Translations under genes and position numbers: made by a program
Notes under the pieces: model-generated
Told to the model about the DNA's origin: nothing
What the model saw: only the letters and a program-made list of their open reading frames with translations
Databases searched by the model: none
From: Cyclobacteriaceae bacterium
GTDB lineage: Bacteria; Bacteroidota; Bacteroidia; Cytophagales; Cyclobacteriaceae
Length of the DNA stretch: 64,000 bases
Direction: 5' to 3'
Assembly: GCA_028284125.1 (NCBI GenBank)
Contig: JANQSI010000001.1
Location: 1-64,000, forward strand
Part shown: in pieces, positions 52,380 through 60,592 of the stretch
Numbering within the stretch: the stretch's first letter is position 1
Layout: each line of letters starts with the position of its first letter

Positions 52380-53393
52380 TTATTCTGCGTTCGTTAATAG
52401 TTCTCTTAACTGATTTAATCGCTTGATCAATCGTTCGCTCTCTCCGAGATCCAGCGTTTGTTGTCCATCCGAATACGCTTCTTCCGGTTTTGCATGGATC
52501 TCGAAAATGATGCCATCGGCTCCAGCAACTGTGGATGCCATCGCAATTGAATCCACATAATCTCTGATTCCTATGCCGTGAGAAGGATCCGCGATGACTG
52601 GTAAATGAGATTTCTCTCTCAAAATCGGGATCGCATTAATGTCGAAAGTGTTTCTGGATGCACGTTCATAAGTTCGGATTCCACGTTCACAAAGAAGAAG
52701 TCGCTCATTTCCTCCAGAAAAAACATACTCAGCGCTATAAAGTAATTCGTCTATCGTTCCGGAAATACCACGCTTTATCATTACTGGTTTATCTACTTGT
52801 CCCAGCGCATCAAGTAAATTATAGTTTTGAGTGTTTCGAGCTCCAACCTGGAACATATCCACAAAGTCATGCATTGCTTCAATTTGAGAAACTTGCATTA
52901 CTTCTGTCACGATCTTGATTCCATTCTCTTTAGCTATCTCATACCATAATTTCAAGCCATCAATTCCAAGTCCTCGAAATGAGTAAGGAGAACTTCTTGG
53001 TTTATAAACTCCACCCCGCATGATGGCTACATTGTTTTTCTTAAGAAAATCAACCGTATCCTCGATGTTCTTCTCCCCTTCTATGCTACATGGTCCAGCC
53101 ATGATTGAAAAAATGCCATCTCCAATCTTCACATCATCGCCAAGGTCGATCTGCGTTCGATTCACCTTCCACTTTCTTGATACCAACTTGTAGTCATCCG
53201 AAACCACATGGATATCCTTAATCCCATCAATGTGACCAATTTTTCTGATATCAAAAACCTTTTTTCCGGTTCCGATCAAATAATCACTATACTGTGTTTT
53301 GACTGATGTTGTTTTGTATTTTAAGTCACTCAGTTGGTCTTCAACTGAATTCCTCATTTCATCCTTAATCCCTTTTTCTAATTGTATGATCAT
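52380..53393 (-). CDS. aroF: 3-deoxy-7-phosphoheptulonate (DAHP) synthase, type I-beta
   Basis: 337 residues. The first 75 or so form a ferredoxin-like regulatory domain (TGTGKKVFDIRKIGHIDGI-like, with VVSDDYKLVSRKWK), as in Thermotoga-type I-beta enzymes. The TIM barrel has IMAGPCSIEGEKNIEDTVDF, RGGVYKPRSSPYSFRGLG, QVGARNTQNYNLL, VMIKRGISGTIDELL and PVIADPSHGIGIRDYV. No chorismate-mutase domain is present. It joins PEP and erythrose-4-phosphate, the first step of the aromatic pathway. It overlaps trpA by 4 bp, so it is part of the trp transcript; feedback by Phe or Tyr on the N-terminal domain is expected from the family. Confidence 0.94.
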   Translation of the reverse strand: MIIQLEKGIKDEMRNSVEDQLSDLKYKTTSVKTQYSDYLIGTGKKVFDIRKIGHIDGIKDIHVVSDDYKLVSRKWKVNRTQIDLGDDVKIGDGIFSIMAGPCSIEGEKNIEDTVDFLKKNNVAIMRGGVYKPRSSPYSFRGLGIDGLKLWYEIAKENGIKIVTEVMQVSQIEAMHDFVDMFQVGARNTQNYNLLDALGQVDKPVMIKRGISGTIDELLYSAEYVFSGGNERLLLCERGIRTYERASRNTFDINAIPILREKSHLPVIADPSHGIGIRDYVDSIAMASTVAGADGIIFEIHAKPEEAYSDGQQTLDLGESERLIKRLNQLRELLTNAE

Positions 53394-54160
53394 TGCTTCT
53401 TTATTGAATGAACAAATTTCTGAATGCCTTCATCTGAAGGCTCTTTTTCCAATTGATTAATAAATGCACTTCCGATTATTGCTCCATGAGCATGTTCGCA
53501 TGCTATGTTAAATGTTTCGCTATTTGAGATCCCAAATCCAATGAGTCTGGGGCTTTTCAAATTCATATCCTGAATCCGCTGGTAATATTCCAGCTGTCCG
53601 TCTTGAACACTCTCCTTAGCTCCAGTTGTGCTGGCAGATGAAACCATATAAATAAATCCATTCGAAATAGCGTCGATCGTCTCGATTCGTTCTTCAGAGG
53701 TGTTCGGACTTATTAGAAAAATGTTCTCCAAGCCAGCTTCTTCGAAATGGTGCTTGTAAGTATCCAGAAATTCCTGAACTGGAAGATCGGGAATGATTGT
53801 CCCGTCGATTCCAACCTCTTTGCACTTTTTACAAAACTCTTCTATTCCAAACTGGAGGATAGGGTTTACATATCCCATAAGAAGCACAGGTATTGACACT
53901 TTTTCTCTCAAAGTGACTAACTGATCAAACAAAAGTGCCAGTGTCATTCCATTATCCAAAGCTTGCTTCGAACTCTTTTGGATTGTCGGACCGTCCGCTA
54001 CTGGATCTGAAAATGGAATCCCTATCTCCAACATATCAGCTCCACTATTTTCAAGTGCGCTGGCAATTCTAATTGTGTCTCTCAGATCCGGAAACCCCGC
54101 CGTAAAGTAGATATTGAGAATGGAATTCTCTTTTTCAAAAGCTTTGTTTATCCTGTTCAT
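53390..54160 (-). CDS. trpA: Tryptophan synthase alpha subunit
   Basis: 256 residues. NILNIYFTAGFPDLRDTIRI, the catalytic Glu in DMLEIGIPFSDPVADGPTIQ, VPVLLMGYVNP-like IPVLLMGYVNPILQFGIEEF, the Asp in IPDLPVQE and the phosphate-binding FGISNSETF and GAIIGSAF complete the TIM-barrel active site. It cleaves indole-3-glycerol phosphate and channels indole to TrpB. It is separated from trpB by 97 bp, the only large gap in the operon, which holds a possible 17-residue ORF. AroF starts inside its last codons (ATGA overlap). Confidence 0.97.
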   Translation of the reverse strand: MNRINKAFEKENSILNIYFTAGFPDLRDTIRIASALENSGADMLEIGIPFSDPVADGPTIQKSSKQALDNGMTLALLFDQLVTLREKVSIPVLLMGYVNPILQFGIEEFCKKCKEVGIDGTIIPDLPVQEFLDTYKHHFEEAGLENIFLISPNTSEERIETIDAISNGFIYMVSSASTTGAKESVQDGQLEYYQRIQDMNLKSPRLIGFGISNSETFNIACEHAHGAIIGSAFINQLEKEPSDEGIQKFVHSIKKQ

Positions 54161-54204
54161 TTCTAAGAATGACGATTTATTCGATTTATGATTTATTCAA
54201 TTAT

Positions 54205-54258
54205 TTATTCTTTGAACAATCGAGTTAATCCACTAATTCCTTTAATCAAATCAATCAT
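54205..54258 (-). CDS. Possible 17-residue peptide between trpB and trpA
   Basis: The TrpB stop reads TGATG, so an ATG shares its A with the stop, and translation could re-start. The short frame encodes [17 protein letters not shown], which would form an amphipathic helix, and stops at TAA 47 bp before trpA. No family known. It may be a chance ORF in the 97-bp gap or the relic of a longer gene. Confidence 0.2.
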   Translation of the reverse strand: MIDLIKGISGLTRLFKE

Positions 54259-55442
54259 CAATATTTCCCCCATTTGATGTAAGTCTCAAGATCCTTATCT
54301 CCTCTTCCAGACAAATTAATAACCACAACATCTTGTTTATTGAAATCCATTTTTTTCAACACAGCAAAAGCATGTGCCGACTCAATCGCAGGAATAATTC
54401 CTTCCAACTTGCTTAGTTCCACACCAGCGATCATTGCCTCTTCGTCTGTAATGTCATAAAAGGATGCACGCTTAGAATCAAAAAGATGAGCGTGCATTGG
54501 TCCAATTCCAGGATAATCCAGACCGGCAGAAATACTATGTGGCTCTACCACTTGACCGTCTTCAGTTTGCATCAACAACGTTTTGCTTCCATGTAGCACT
54601 CCTGACTTTCCAATGAATGTCGTTGCGGCAGATTTCCCTGTTGCTACTCCATGACCTGCGGCTTCAGCAGCAACTAATTTAACTTCTGTGTTTTCCAAAA
54701 AATGATAAAATGCCCCAGCAGCATTACTTCCTCCACCGACGCATGCGATCACATAATCCGGAGAATTTCGACCTTCTTCTCTGGATAGCTGATTTTTGAT
54801 TTCCTGACTGATTACCGATTGAAACCTCGCTACCATGTCAGGATATGGGTGAGGTCCAACGACAGATCCAATGATGTAATGCGTATCGTCTGGGTGGTTG
54901 ATCCAATGTCGCATGGCTTCATTCGTAGCATCCTTGAGCGTTTTGCTTCCTGAAGTTGCAGCCTTAACCTCGGCTCCCAAAATCTTCATCCGTTCGACGT
55001 TCGGTTTCTGGCGTGCCATGTCCACTTCTCCCATGTAAACAGTACAATCCATTCCCATCAAGGCACAAACAGTTGCGGTAGCTACACCATGTTGGCCTGC
55101 ACCCGTTTCCGCGATGATTTTGTCTTTTCCCAGTTTCTTGGCTAGTAAGATTTGCCCGATGGTATTGTTCACTTTATGTGCTCCGGTATGGCAAAGGTCT
55201 TCACGCTTCAAATAGATTTTTGCGCCATATTTTTCTGACAGTCGATTGGCGAAATAAAGTGGAGTTGGACGACCTACATATGTTTCCAATAATTCCTTAA
55301 ACTCGGCTTGAAAGTCTTCTGAATTAATGATTTCCAAATAGTTTGCCCTTAATTCCTCTACATTCGGATACAACATTTCAGGAATGTAAGCTCCGCCAAA
55401 GCTCCCATAGTATCCGGTATCGCTGACATTGAAACTACTCAT
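54258..55442 (-). CDS. trpB: Tryptophan synthase beta subunit
   Basis: 394 residues, the normal TrpB1 length. The PLP Lys lies in [20 protein letters not shown], the phosphate loop is [10 protein letters not shown], and the segments [40 protein letters not shown] and [16 protein letters not shown] are diagnostic. It joins indole with serine to make tryptophan. It overlaps trpF by 4 bp. After it comes a 97-bp gap before trpA. Confidence 0.98.
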   Translation of the reverse strand: MSSFNVSDTGYYGSFGGAYIPEMLYPNVEELRANYLEIINSEDFQAEFKELLETYVGRPTPLYFANRLSEKYGAKIYLKREDLCHTGAHKVNNTIGQILLAKKLGKDKIIAETGAGQHGVATATVCALMGMDCTVYMGEVDMARQKPNVERMKILGAEVKAATSGSKTLKDATNEAMRHWINHPDDTHYIIGSVVGPHPYPDMVARFQSVISQEIKNQLSREEGRNSPDYVIACVGGGSNAAGAFYHFLENTEVKLVAAEAAGHGVATGKSAATTFIGKSGVLHGSKTLLMQTEDGQVVEPHSISAGLDYPGIGPMHAHLFDSKRASFYDITDEEAMIAGVELSKLEGIIPAIESAHAFAVLKKMDFNKQDVVVINLSGRGDKDLETYIKWGKY

Positions 55443-56059
55443 AAGTTACTCTTTAGTTCTTGGATCCTGTTGATGTCTTTCATTGCTGGCGAAATTTCAA
55501 AACGACTGTTGACATCAATACCCACAAGATTTTTAATTCCCAATTTGGTTACTTCTCGCATGTCTTTGCTTTCAATTCCTCCACTTAACAAAACAGGAGT
55601 GTCAAGGTTGTAAGTCTTCAAAATGGACCAATCAAAATGACGGCCGGAACCACCATAATCCGGGGTGGCGGTATCGAAAAGAAAGTAATCAGAATATTCA
55701 CTGTAGCTAACCAATGAATAGGGTAAACTATCCAACACGTGGAAAACCTTAATGATCCCAACCCCATGTTTCTTAAGCTCTTGTGAATACTCCAAATCCT
55801 CATCTCCGTGTAACTGGACATAGTCAAGCCCATATTTTTCATATAACTCGAGGACTGTTTCAATGTCTTCATTTACGAAAACTCCAACTTTCTTAATGCT
55901 AAGAGGTATTCTGGCAATAAGATCCTCATCTAGCTCTGCAACAAAACGAGGTGATTTATGATAAAAGATAAACCCAATGAAGTCGGGCTTCAACCTTATC
56001 AATTCCCTGATGTTTTCGGGATCTCGCATTCCGCATACCTTTAATTTCAGCTTATTCAT
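55439..56059 (-). CDS. trpF: Phosphoribosylanthranilate isomerase
   Basis: 206 residues. [20 protein letters not shown] contains the catalytic Cys, and [46 protein letters not shown], the catalytic Asp in [18 protein letters not shown] and [13 protein letters not shown] follow in family order. It performs the Amadori step from PRA to CdRP. Overlaps of 4 bp at both ends couple it to trpC and trpB. Confidence 0.96.
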   Translation of the reverse strand: MNKLKLKVCGMRDPENIRELIRLKPDFIGFIFYHKSPRFVAELDEDLIARIPLSIKKVGVFVNEDIETVLELYEKYGLDYVQLHGDEDLEYSQELKKHGVGIIKVFHVLDSLPYSLVSYSEYSDYFLFDTATPDYGGSGRHFDWSILKTYNLDTPVLLSGGIESKDMREVTKLGIKNLVGIDVNSRFEISPAMKDINRIQELKSNL

Positions 56060-56841
56060 TGCAATTGTTTAATGAATTCTTTTGCAGCTTTTTCGGGACG
56101 TCCATGACTCATGAAAGTCTCTCCAATCAAAAACCCTTCGAACCCGTGATTCTTAAGTTCTTTAACAGTTTCCGGGTCTGACAATCCACTTTCAGATACC
56201 TTAACAAAATCAGATGGAATTGATGACGCCAATGATTTTGAAACCGCAACGTCTGTTTCGAAGGTTCTAAGATTTCGATTATTAACTCCTACCAAATTGG
56301 CATGGTTTCCTATTGATTTTTCCAATTCTTCTGCATTATGAACTTCCAGGAGAACTTCCATTCCCATACTTTGAGCTAATGATCCAAGAGACTCCAATTC
56401 ATCTTTATCCAAAATGGCAGCTATCAATAAGATTACATCAGCGCCTATGGATTTAGCCTCAATCACCTGGTATTCATCAATAATGAAGTCTTTTCGAAGA
56501 ATTGGACAAAAATTGAAAGCACGAGCTTCTTTTAGGTCCTCAGCGGAACCTCCAAAAAACTCCTTGTCGGTAAGGATAGACAAGCCGGAAGCTCCCGCCT
56601 GCATGTAACCAATGGACGTTTTTTCAATGGAGACGTGTTCATTAATCACTCCTTTTGATGGAGATTTCCGTTTGATTTCGGCGATTACCCCCGACTTATC
56701 TTCTCGCTGGATGTACTTTCTTAGTGAAACTGGTTGTCCCTCAAAATAGGTGCTTTTCTCTAGTAATTTGACTGGGTAAAGTTCTTTTTGAGAAGCTATT
56801 TCCTTCTGCTTATGTGCTACTATTTTTTCTAGTATGTCCAT
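56056..56841 (-). CDS. trpC: Indole-3-glycerol phosphate synthase
   Basis: 261 residues. VIAEIKRKSPSKGVINEHVS holds the catalytic Lys pair, GASGLSILTDKEFFGGSAED the next motif, CPILRKDFIIDEYQVIEAKS the catalytic Lys on strand 3, and LLEVHNAEELEK, LVGVNNRNLRTFETD, VSESGLSDPETV and GFLIGETFM complete the barrel. It closes the indole ring by decarboxylation of CdRP. It is a free-standing TrpC, not fused to TrpF. One base separates its start from the trpD stop. Confidence 0.97.
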   Translation of the reverse strand: MDILEKIVAHKQKEIASQKELYPVKLLEKSTYFEGQPVSLRKYIQREDKSGVIAEIKRKSPSKGVINEHVSIEKTSIGYMQAGASGLSILTDKEFFGGSAEDLKEARAFNFCPILRKDFIIDEYQVIEAKSIGADVILLIAAILDKDELESLGSLAQSMGMEVLLEVHNAEELEKSIGNHANLVGVNNRNLRTFETDVAVSKSLASSIPSDFVKVSESGLSDPETVKELKNHGFEGFLIGETFMSHGRPEKAAKEFIKQLQ

Positions 56842-56842
56842 T

Positions 56843-57835
56843 CTATTTGTTGACCTTTATGAATTTTTCGAACGCTTCTTTTGCGTCTCCTGAATCCAAT
56901 GAATTTTTAGCCTCTTCAATGCCTTTGTTAAATGAAATTTGTTTCGCTGTTGAAATAGCAAGACCTGCATTCGCCACAACAGCTGCTGACTGTGCCTTAG
57001 TTCCTTTCTTATTCAAAACATCAAGGAAAATTTTAGCCGAATCTTCGATGGTTTCTCCTCCGTACAAAGACTCCTGATTCAACAGTTCAAAACCAAACTC
57101 TTCAGGTGTGAAAAGCTTTTCTTCATTGTTAGAAATTAGCTTGAAATCACTTGTTAGAGAAATCTCATCATATCCATCTAGTGAATGAACAATTGAAAAG
57201 TTTTTATCCGTATTCTGATATAAATAACCGTACAATCTTGCCAATTCAAGGTTAAAAACTCCTACCAGCTGATTCGGCGGGAATGAAGGATTGACCATAG
57301 GGCCCAACATGTTGAAAAAGGTCTTTACCCCAAGTTCTTTTCGAATTGGTCCTACATTTTTCATCGCCGGATGGAAAAGTGGTGCATGCATAAAACAAAT
57401 GCCACTCGTATCCATCGATCGCTTCATCTGATCGGGCGCTCCAGAGAACTTACATCCCAGCGATTCGAGTACGTTGGATGAGCCGCTTACTGAGGAAACT
57501 CCGTAGTTGCCGTGCTTCGCCACATTTACTCCGGCTCCTGCAACAATGAATGAAGAAATAGTTGAAATATTAAATGTATTCTTGCTGTCTCCTCCTGTTC
57601 CACAAACATCGATGGCATTATATCCATCCAAGTCGACTTGGACGCAAAGCTCGAGCATCGCATCTCGGAATCCTTCGAGTTCTTCGACGCGAATCGCACG
57701 CATCAGATAAATGGTTAAAAATGCTGCCACTTGACTATTGTTAAATACTCCAGTGGCCAGCCCGGTCAAAACCTCTTTGGCCTCTTCTTTCGAGAGCGTC
57801 TGATTTTGAATTAAGCGATTAAGAACTTCTTTCAT
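56843..57835 (-). CDS. trpD: Anthranilate phosphoribosyltransferase
   Basis: 330 residues. The PRPP-binding motif is IDVCGTGGDSKNTFNISTIS, followed by VAKHGNYGVSSVSGSSNVLE and LGVKTFFNMLGPMVNPSFPP; the N-terminal helical part starts LNRLIQNQTLSKEEAKEVL. It moves the phosphoribosyl group from PRPP to anthranilate. It is not fused to TrpG here. A 4-bp overlap with trpG is present. Confidence 0.97.
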   Translation of the reverse strand: MKEVLNRLIQNQTLSKEEAKEVLTGLATGVFNNSQVAAFLTIYLMRAIRVEELEGFRDAMLELCVQVDLDGYNAIDVCGTGGDSKNTFNISTISSFIVAGAGVNVAKHGNYGVSSVSGSSNVLESLGCKFSGAPDQMKRSMDTSGICFMHAPLFHPAMKNVGPIRKELGVKTFFNMLGPMVNPSFPPNQLVGVFNLELARLYGYLYQNTDKNFSIVHSLDGYDEISLTSDFKLISNNEEKLFTPEEFGFELLNQESLYGGETIEDSAKIFLDVLNKKGTKAQSAAVVANAGLAISTAKQISFNKGIEEAKNSLDSGDAKEAFEKFIKVNK

Positions 57836-58404
57836 AGGTTCAGCCAGTTTTGGATCATCTTTTCTCCATGTTTTGTCATAATTGATTCTGGGTGAAATTG
57901 AACACCCCGAACACTGTATTCCTTATGCCGCACAGACATTATGTTCCCATTCTCTGCTACGCTCGTCACTTCAAGGTCTTCACCCAAGGATTCTTTCTCA
58001 ATTACCCATGAATGGTACCTACAAGCTTCAAACGCTTTAGGAATATCTTTGAAAATTTCATCTTCCTGAATCACCTCCACCTGGGTGACAACTCCATGAT
58101 ACACTTGGGGCAAATTGAACAGTTCACTTCCAAATGCTTCGCCAATTCCCTGATGTCCAAGACAAACGCCTAACATGTTCTTTGTTGGCGCGTACCGTTG
58201 AATTACTTCGGGCATAAGACCTGCTTCGCTTGGCAACCCTGGACCTGGAGATAACAGAATATGATCATAATCCGAGATCTCATCCAACTCAAATTGATCA
58301 TTACGAACAATCCTTAAGTCATCCTTCAATCCCAACTCGCGCAGTATATGAACCAAGTTGTAGGTAAATGAATCGTAGTTATCTATAACAATCACTTTGC
58401 TCAT
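57832..58404 (-). CDS. trpG: Anthranilate synthase component II (glutamine amidotransferase)
   Basis: 190 residues. IDNYDSFTYNLVHILRELGL is the typical start, LLSPGPGLPSEAGLMPEVI carries the oxyanion strand, the nucleophile Cys is in LGVCLGHQGIGEAFG, and the His/Glu pair is in GVQFHPESIMTKHGEKMIQN. It supplies ammonia to TrpE. In other bacteria the same protein can also serve PabB; no pab genes are in the window. It overlaps trpE and trpD by 4 bp each. Confidence 0.97.
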   Translation of the reverse strand: MSKVIVIDNYDSFTYNLVHILRELGLKDDLRIVRNDQFELDEISDYDHILLSPGPGLPSEAGLMPEVIQRYAPTKNMLGVCLGHQGIGEAFGSELFNLPQVYHGVVTQVEVIQEDEIFKDIPKAFEACRYHSWVIEKESLGEDLEVTSVAENGNIMSVRHKEYSVRGVQFHPESIMTKHGEKMIQNWLNL

Positions 58405-59792
58405 ATCTTTTCAGCCTCCTCTATTGCCTTTTGTAAGGCTCCAATTTTGTTATACACTTCTTGTAACTCACTTTCCGGTTTTGATTGCGATACAACTCCA
58501 GCACCAGCCTGAAATCGAAGCATGTTGTTTTTGCTTAAAAAACTTCGAATCATGATCGCATGATTAAAATTTCCTTTGAAGTCCATAAAACCAACGGCAC
58601 CACCGTAATATCCACGAGAGTCTTTTTCGTTTTCATCTATGATTTCCATTGCCCTCAGTTTTGGAGCACCTGATAAAGTTCCAGCCGGAAACGAGTTGGC
58701 AACAATATCCATGAAGTTGGAACCTTCTTTGATGTCTCCGCTCACTTTGGAAACCATGTGAATGACGTGCGAATAGTATTGGATTTCCTTATAGGTCTCG
58801 ACCTGAACATTTTCACAGCTGTGGCTTAGATCGTTTCTGGCAAGATCAACCAGCATTACGTGTTCTGAATCTTCTTTTGGATCTTTTTTCAATTCTTCTG
58901 CCAACAACACATCTGCTTGATCATTTCCTGTTCGTTTGAATGTTCCTGCGATTGGGTAGATAATCGCTTTTCCATTTTTCAAAACAATTTGTGCCTCCGG
59001 AGAGGAACCAAATATTCGGTGGCTTCCATAGTCAAAATAGAAAAGGTATGGAGATGGATTAATGGAACGCAGTGTTCGATATACTTGAAAATCATCTCCT
59101 TGATAAAGAACTTCAAATCTCCTTGATAACACCACCTGAAAAACATCACCAATATTACAGTGGTGAATTCCTTTCTTCACCATTTCCATGTAGTCATCAT
59201 CTGTGATCCCTGATTCAGCTTTTCCGCTCTTACTAAACGAATACCCTGGAAGGTTTTTTTGCTGAATGAGTCCGATAATTTCTTCAAACAAGGAGTTGTT
59301 TGGCTCATCAACAAATGACTCGATAACGTAACATTCATTTTTAAAATGATTGAAAGCAATGATGAATTGAAACAACGAGTAATGAACAAGAGGAATTTCA
59401 TCCAATGTATCCTTCAAGTCAATTGCTTCAAAATGCCGAACTGCATCATAGTTAAAGTACCCGAACAAGCCAGACTGAATGTATCCTAGTTCTTCCTGCT
59501 CACTTTTAAAAGATGTAGCAAAGTCAACAATTTGTTCTTTCAGATTGGTTACAGACTCTTTTCTTGTTTCACCTGAAGGCATTTTAATTCCTACTTCATC
59601 ATTTTGAACCTTGAAACTGGCGATTGGAGAACAGCATATGTACGAGAAACTATTCTCGGAACCGTGGTAGTCTGAACTCTCTAGCAAGAAAGAATTGGCA
59701 AACCGATCCCGAAGTTTCAGGTATACTCCAACCGGCGTTATTGTATCCGCCAAAAGGCTTTCTTGTCGAGTGTGTATTCTTATTTTACTCAT
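58401..59792 (-). CDS. trpE: Anthranilate synthase component I
   Basis: 463 residues. The N-terminal Trp feedback site SFLLESSDYHGSENSFSYIC keeps the LLES motif, so allosteric inhibition by tryptophan is expected. The chorismate-binding domain has VVLSRRFEVLYQGDDFQVYR, PSPYLFYFDYGSHRIFGSSP, HVMLVDLARNDL, FPAGTLSGAPKLRAMEIIDE and QAGAGVVSQSKPESELQEVY. It turns chorismate plus ammonia into anthranilate. The first gene of the operon; its ATG is 12 bp behind the attenuator terminator. Confidence 0.98.
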   Translation of the reverse strand: MSKIRIHTRQESLLADTITPVGVYLKLRDRFANSFLLESSDYHGSENSFSYICCSPIASFKVQNDEVGIKMPSGETRKESVTNLKEQIVDFATSFKSEQEELGYIQSGLFGYFNYDAVRHFEAIDLKDTLDEIPLVHYSLFQFIIAFNHFKNECYVIESFVDEPNNSLFEEIIGLIQQKNLPGYSFSKSGKAESGITDDDYMEMVKKGIHHCNIGDVFQVVLSRRFEVLYQGDDFQVYRTLRSINPSPYLFYFDYGSHRIFGSSPEAQIVLKNGKAIIYPIAGTFKRTGNDQADVLLAEELKKDPKEDSEHVMLVDLARNDLSHSCENVQVETYKEIQYYSHVIHMVSKVSGDIKEGSNFMDIVANSFPAGTLSGAPKLRAMEIIDENEKDSRGYYGGAVGFMDFKGNFNHAIMIRSFLSKNNMLRFQAGAGVVSQSKPESELQEVYNKIGALQKAIEEAEKI

Positions 59793-59803
59793 AACATAAA
59801 AAC

Positions 59804-59828
59804 AAAAAACCCGCCAACAGGCGGGTTT
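59804..59828 (-). terminator. Attenuator terminator before trpE
   Basis: Perfect 9-bp GC-rich stem with a four-base loop and a T run of six, ending 12 bp before the trpE ATG. Confidence 0.92.
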
Positions 59829-59859
59829 CGTTTATATCTTTTGACATACTGATGACCTG

Positions 59860-59910
59860 TTAGCAAAGTATTCTGCTAATCCACCACCAATATGTTTTGT
59901 TATTCATCAT
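59860..59910 (-). CDS. trpL: trp leader peptide with three consecutive Trp codons
   Basis: The 16-residue frame MMNNKTYWWWISRILC starts at ATG 59910 (a second ATG directly follows) and stops at TAA 59860-59862. Three UGG codons in a row are far above chance and sit where a ribosome stall would free segment 2 of the attenuator. The stop codon overlaps segment 2. A Tyr codon precedes the Trp codons, which is notable because phhA in this operon makes tyrosine. Confidence 0.9.
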   Translation of the reverse strand: MMNNKTYWWWISRILC

Positions 59911-60043
59911 TTCAATGCGAAGCAAAAACAAATACTTTTAAAAAACAATACCGCCTGAATTATTTTTTTGAAACTTTTTTTTAATTCTCAATGTAAGAAT
60001 GATTGATAATGATCGTTTTTTACTTTTAGCCTAACTTTCCGCT

Positions 60044-60463
60044 ATGTTATCCACAGAAGACCAAATTAGCATTCTAGTTCACCTTTCAAAGGCAGACAAG
60101 GTGATTGCTGAAGAAGAATACCGTCTAATCATTCATGTAGCAGAAGGTCTGGGCATGAATAGTGATGATGCCGCCAGGATCATCAATGACCCTAACCCGA
60201 TTCCAAAGCTGAACGATTTACCGCCGGATGAGAAATTCGAATACTTGCTGAACGTTGTGAGGTTAATGAAAGCAGATGGTAAGATCCATCAAAAAGAAGT
60301 TTCATTTTGCGAAAAACTAGCGTTCAGACTTGGCTACAAACCAGGCGTCATATCAGAGCTGTCTGCATATATCTACAGAGATCCAGACATTAACACAAAT
60401 CGGTCCTATTTAAGATCAATTGTTGATCAACATTTGATTCCCATGAACGAACAGAAAGACTAA
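60044..60463 (+). CDS. TerB-like (co-chaperone-type) small protein
   Basis: 139 residues, all-helical TerB fold with two copies of the acidic helix motif: LVHLSKADKVIAEEEYRLII and VVRLMKADGKIHQKEVSFCE. The ADGKI/ADKVI turns are the TerB metal-binding signature. No tellurite-resistance genes surround it, so a stress or envelope-linked role is as likely as any. A TAACTTTC box near 60034 is close to the -7 consensus, 3-5 bases before the ATG, so the message may be nearly leaderless. It is divergent from the trp leader across 133 bp. Confidence 0.85.
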   Translation: MLSTEDQISILVHLSKADKVIAEEEYRLIIHVAEGLGMNSDDAARIINDPNPIPKLNDLPPDEKFEYLLNVVRLMKADGKIHQKEVSFCEKLAFRLGYKPGVISELSAYIYRDPDINTNRSYLRSIVDQHLIPMNEQKD

Positions 60464-60592
60464 CTCGCCTTTAGTCTTCTAACTTACATAAACCTCTAAT
60501 ACAAGAGTCTAGCAAAGATTTAAGCCACAAAATTCAGATTTGCTTCAGAATTTTATCAGAAACTATTCAGACGATATAACTAATCTTGCGCA

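Larger units (their letters stand above)
59804..59910 (-). promoter_or_regulatory. trp operon transcription attenuator
   Basis: Minus-strand leader with competing helices. Segment 1, TTAGCA (59879-59874), lies behind the Trp codons and pairs with segment 2, TGCTAA (59865-59860). Segment 2 extended, CTAACAGG (59863-59856), pairs with segment 3, CCTGTTGG (59821-59814), as antiterminator (one G-U pair). The terminator is AAACCCGCC with GGCGGGTTT around TGTT, followed by a T run (59828-59804). Ribosome stalling at the Trp codons frees segment 2, so the antiterminator forms; a ribosome at the stop codon covers it. Confidence 0.88.

Noticed and set aside
52658-52918. 86-codon plus-strand frame and other shadows inside the trp operon
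   Set aside because: They lie wholly within well-conserved trp or aroF genes on the other strand and show no signature of their own.
60047-60055. Perfect DnaA box TTATCCACA at the start of the TerB-like gene
   Set aside because: A single isolated copy inside codons 2-4 is easily a chance occurrence; there is no cluster as at 50.4-50.9 kb.
60044-60463. TerB suggested a tellurite-resistance or phage-defence ter operon
   Set aside because: Only a single TerB-like gene is present; no terC, terD, terZ or associated genes lie on either side.
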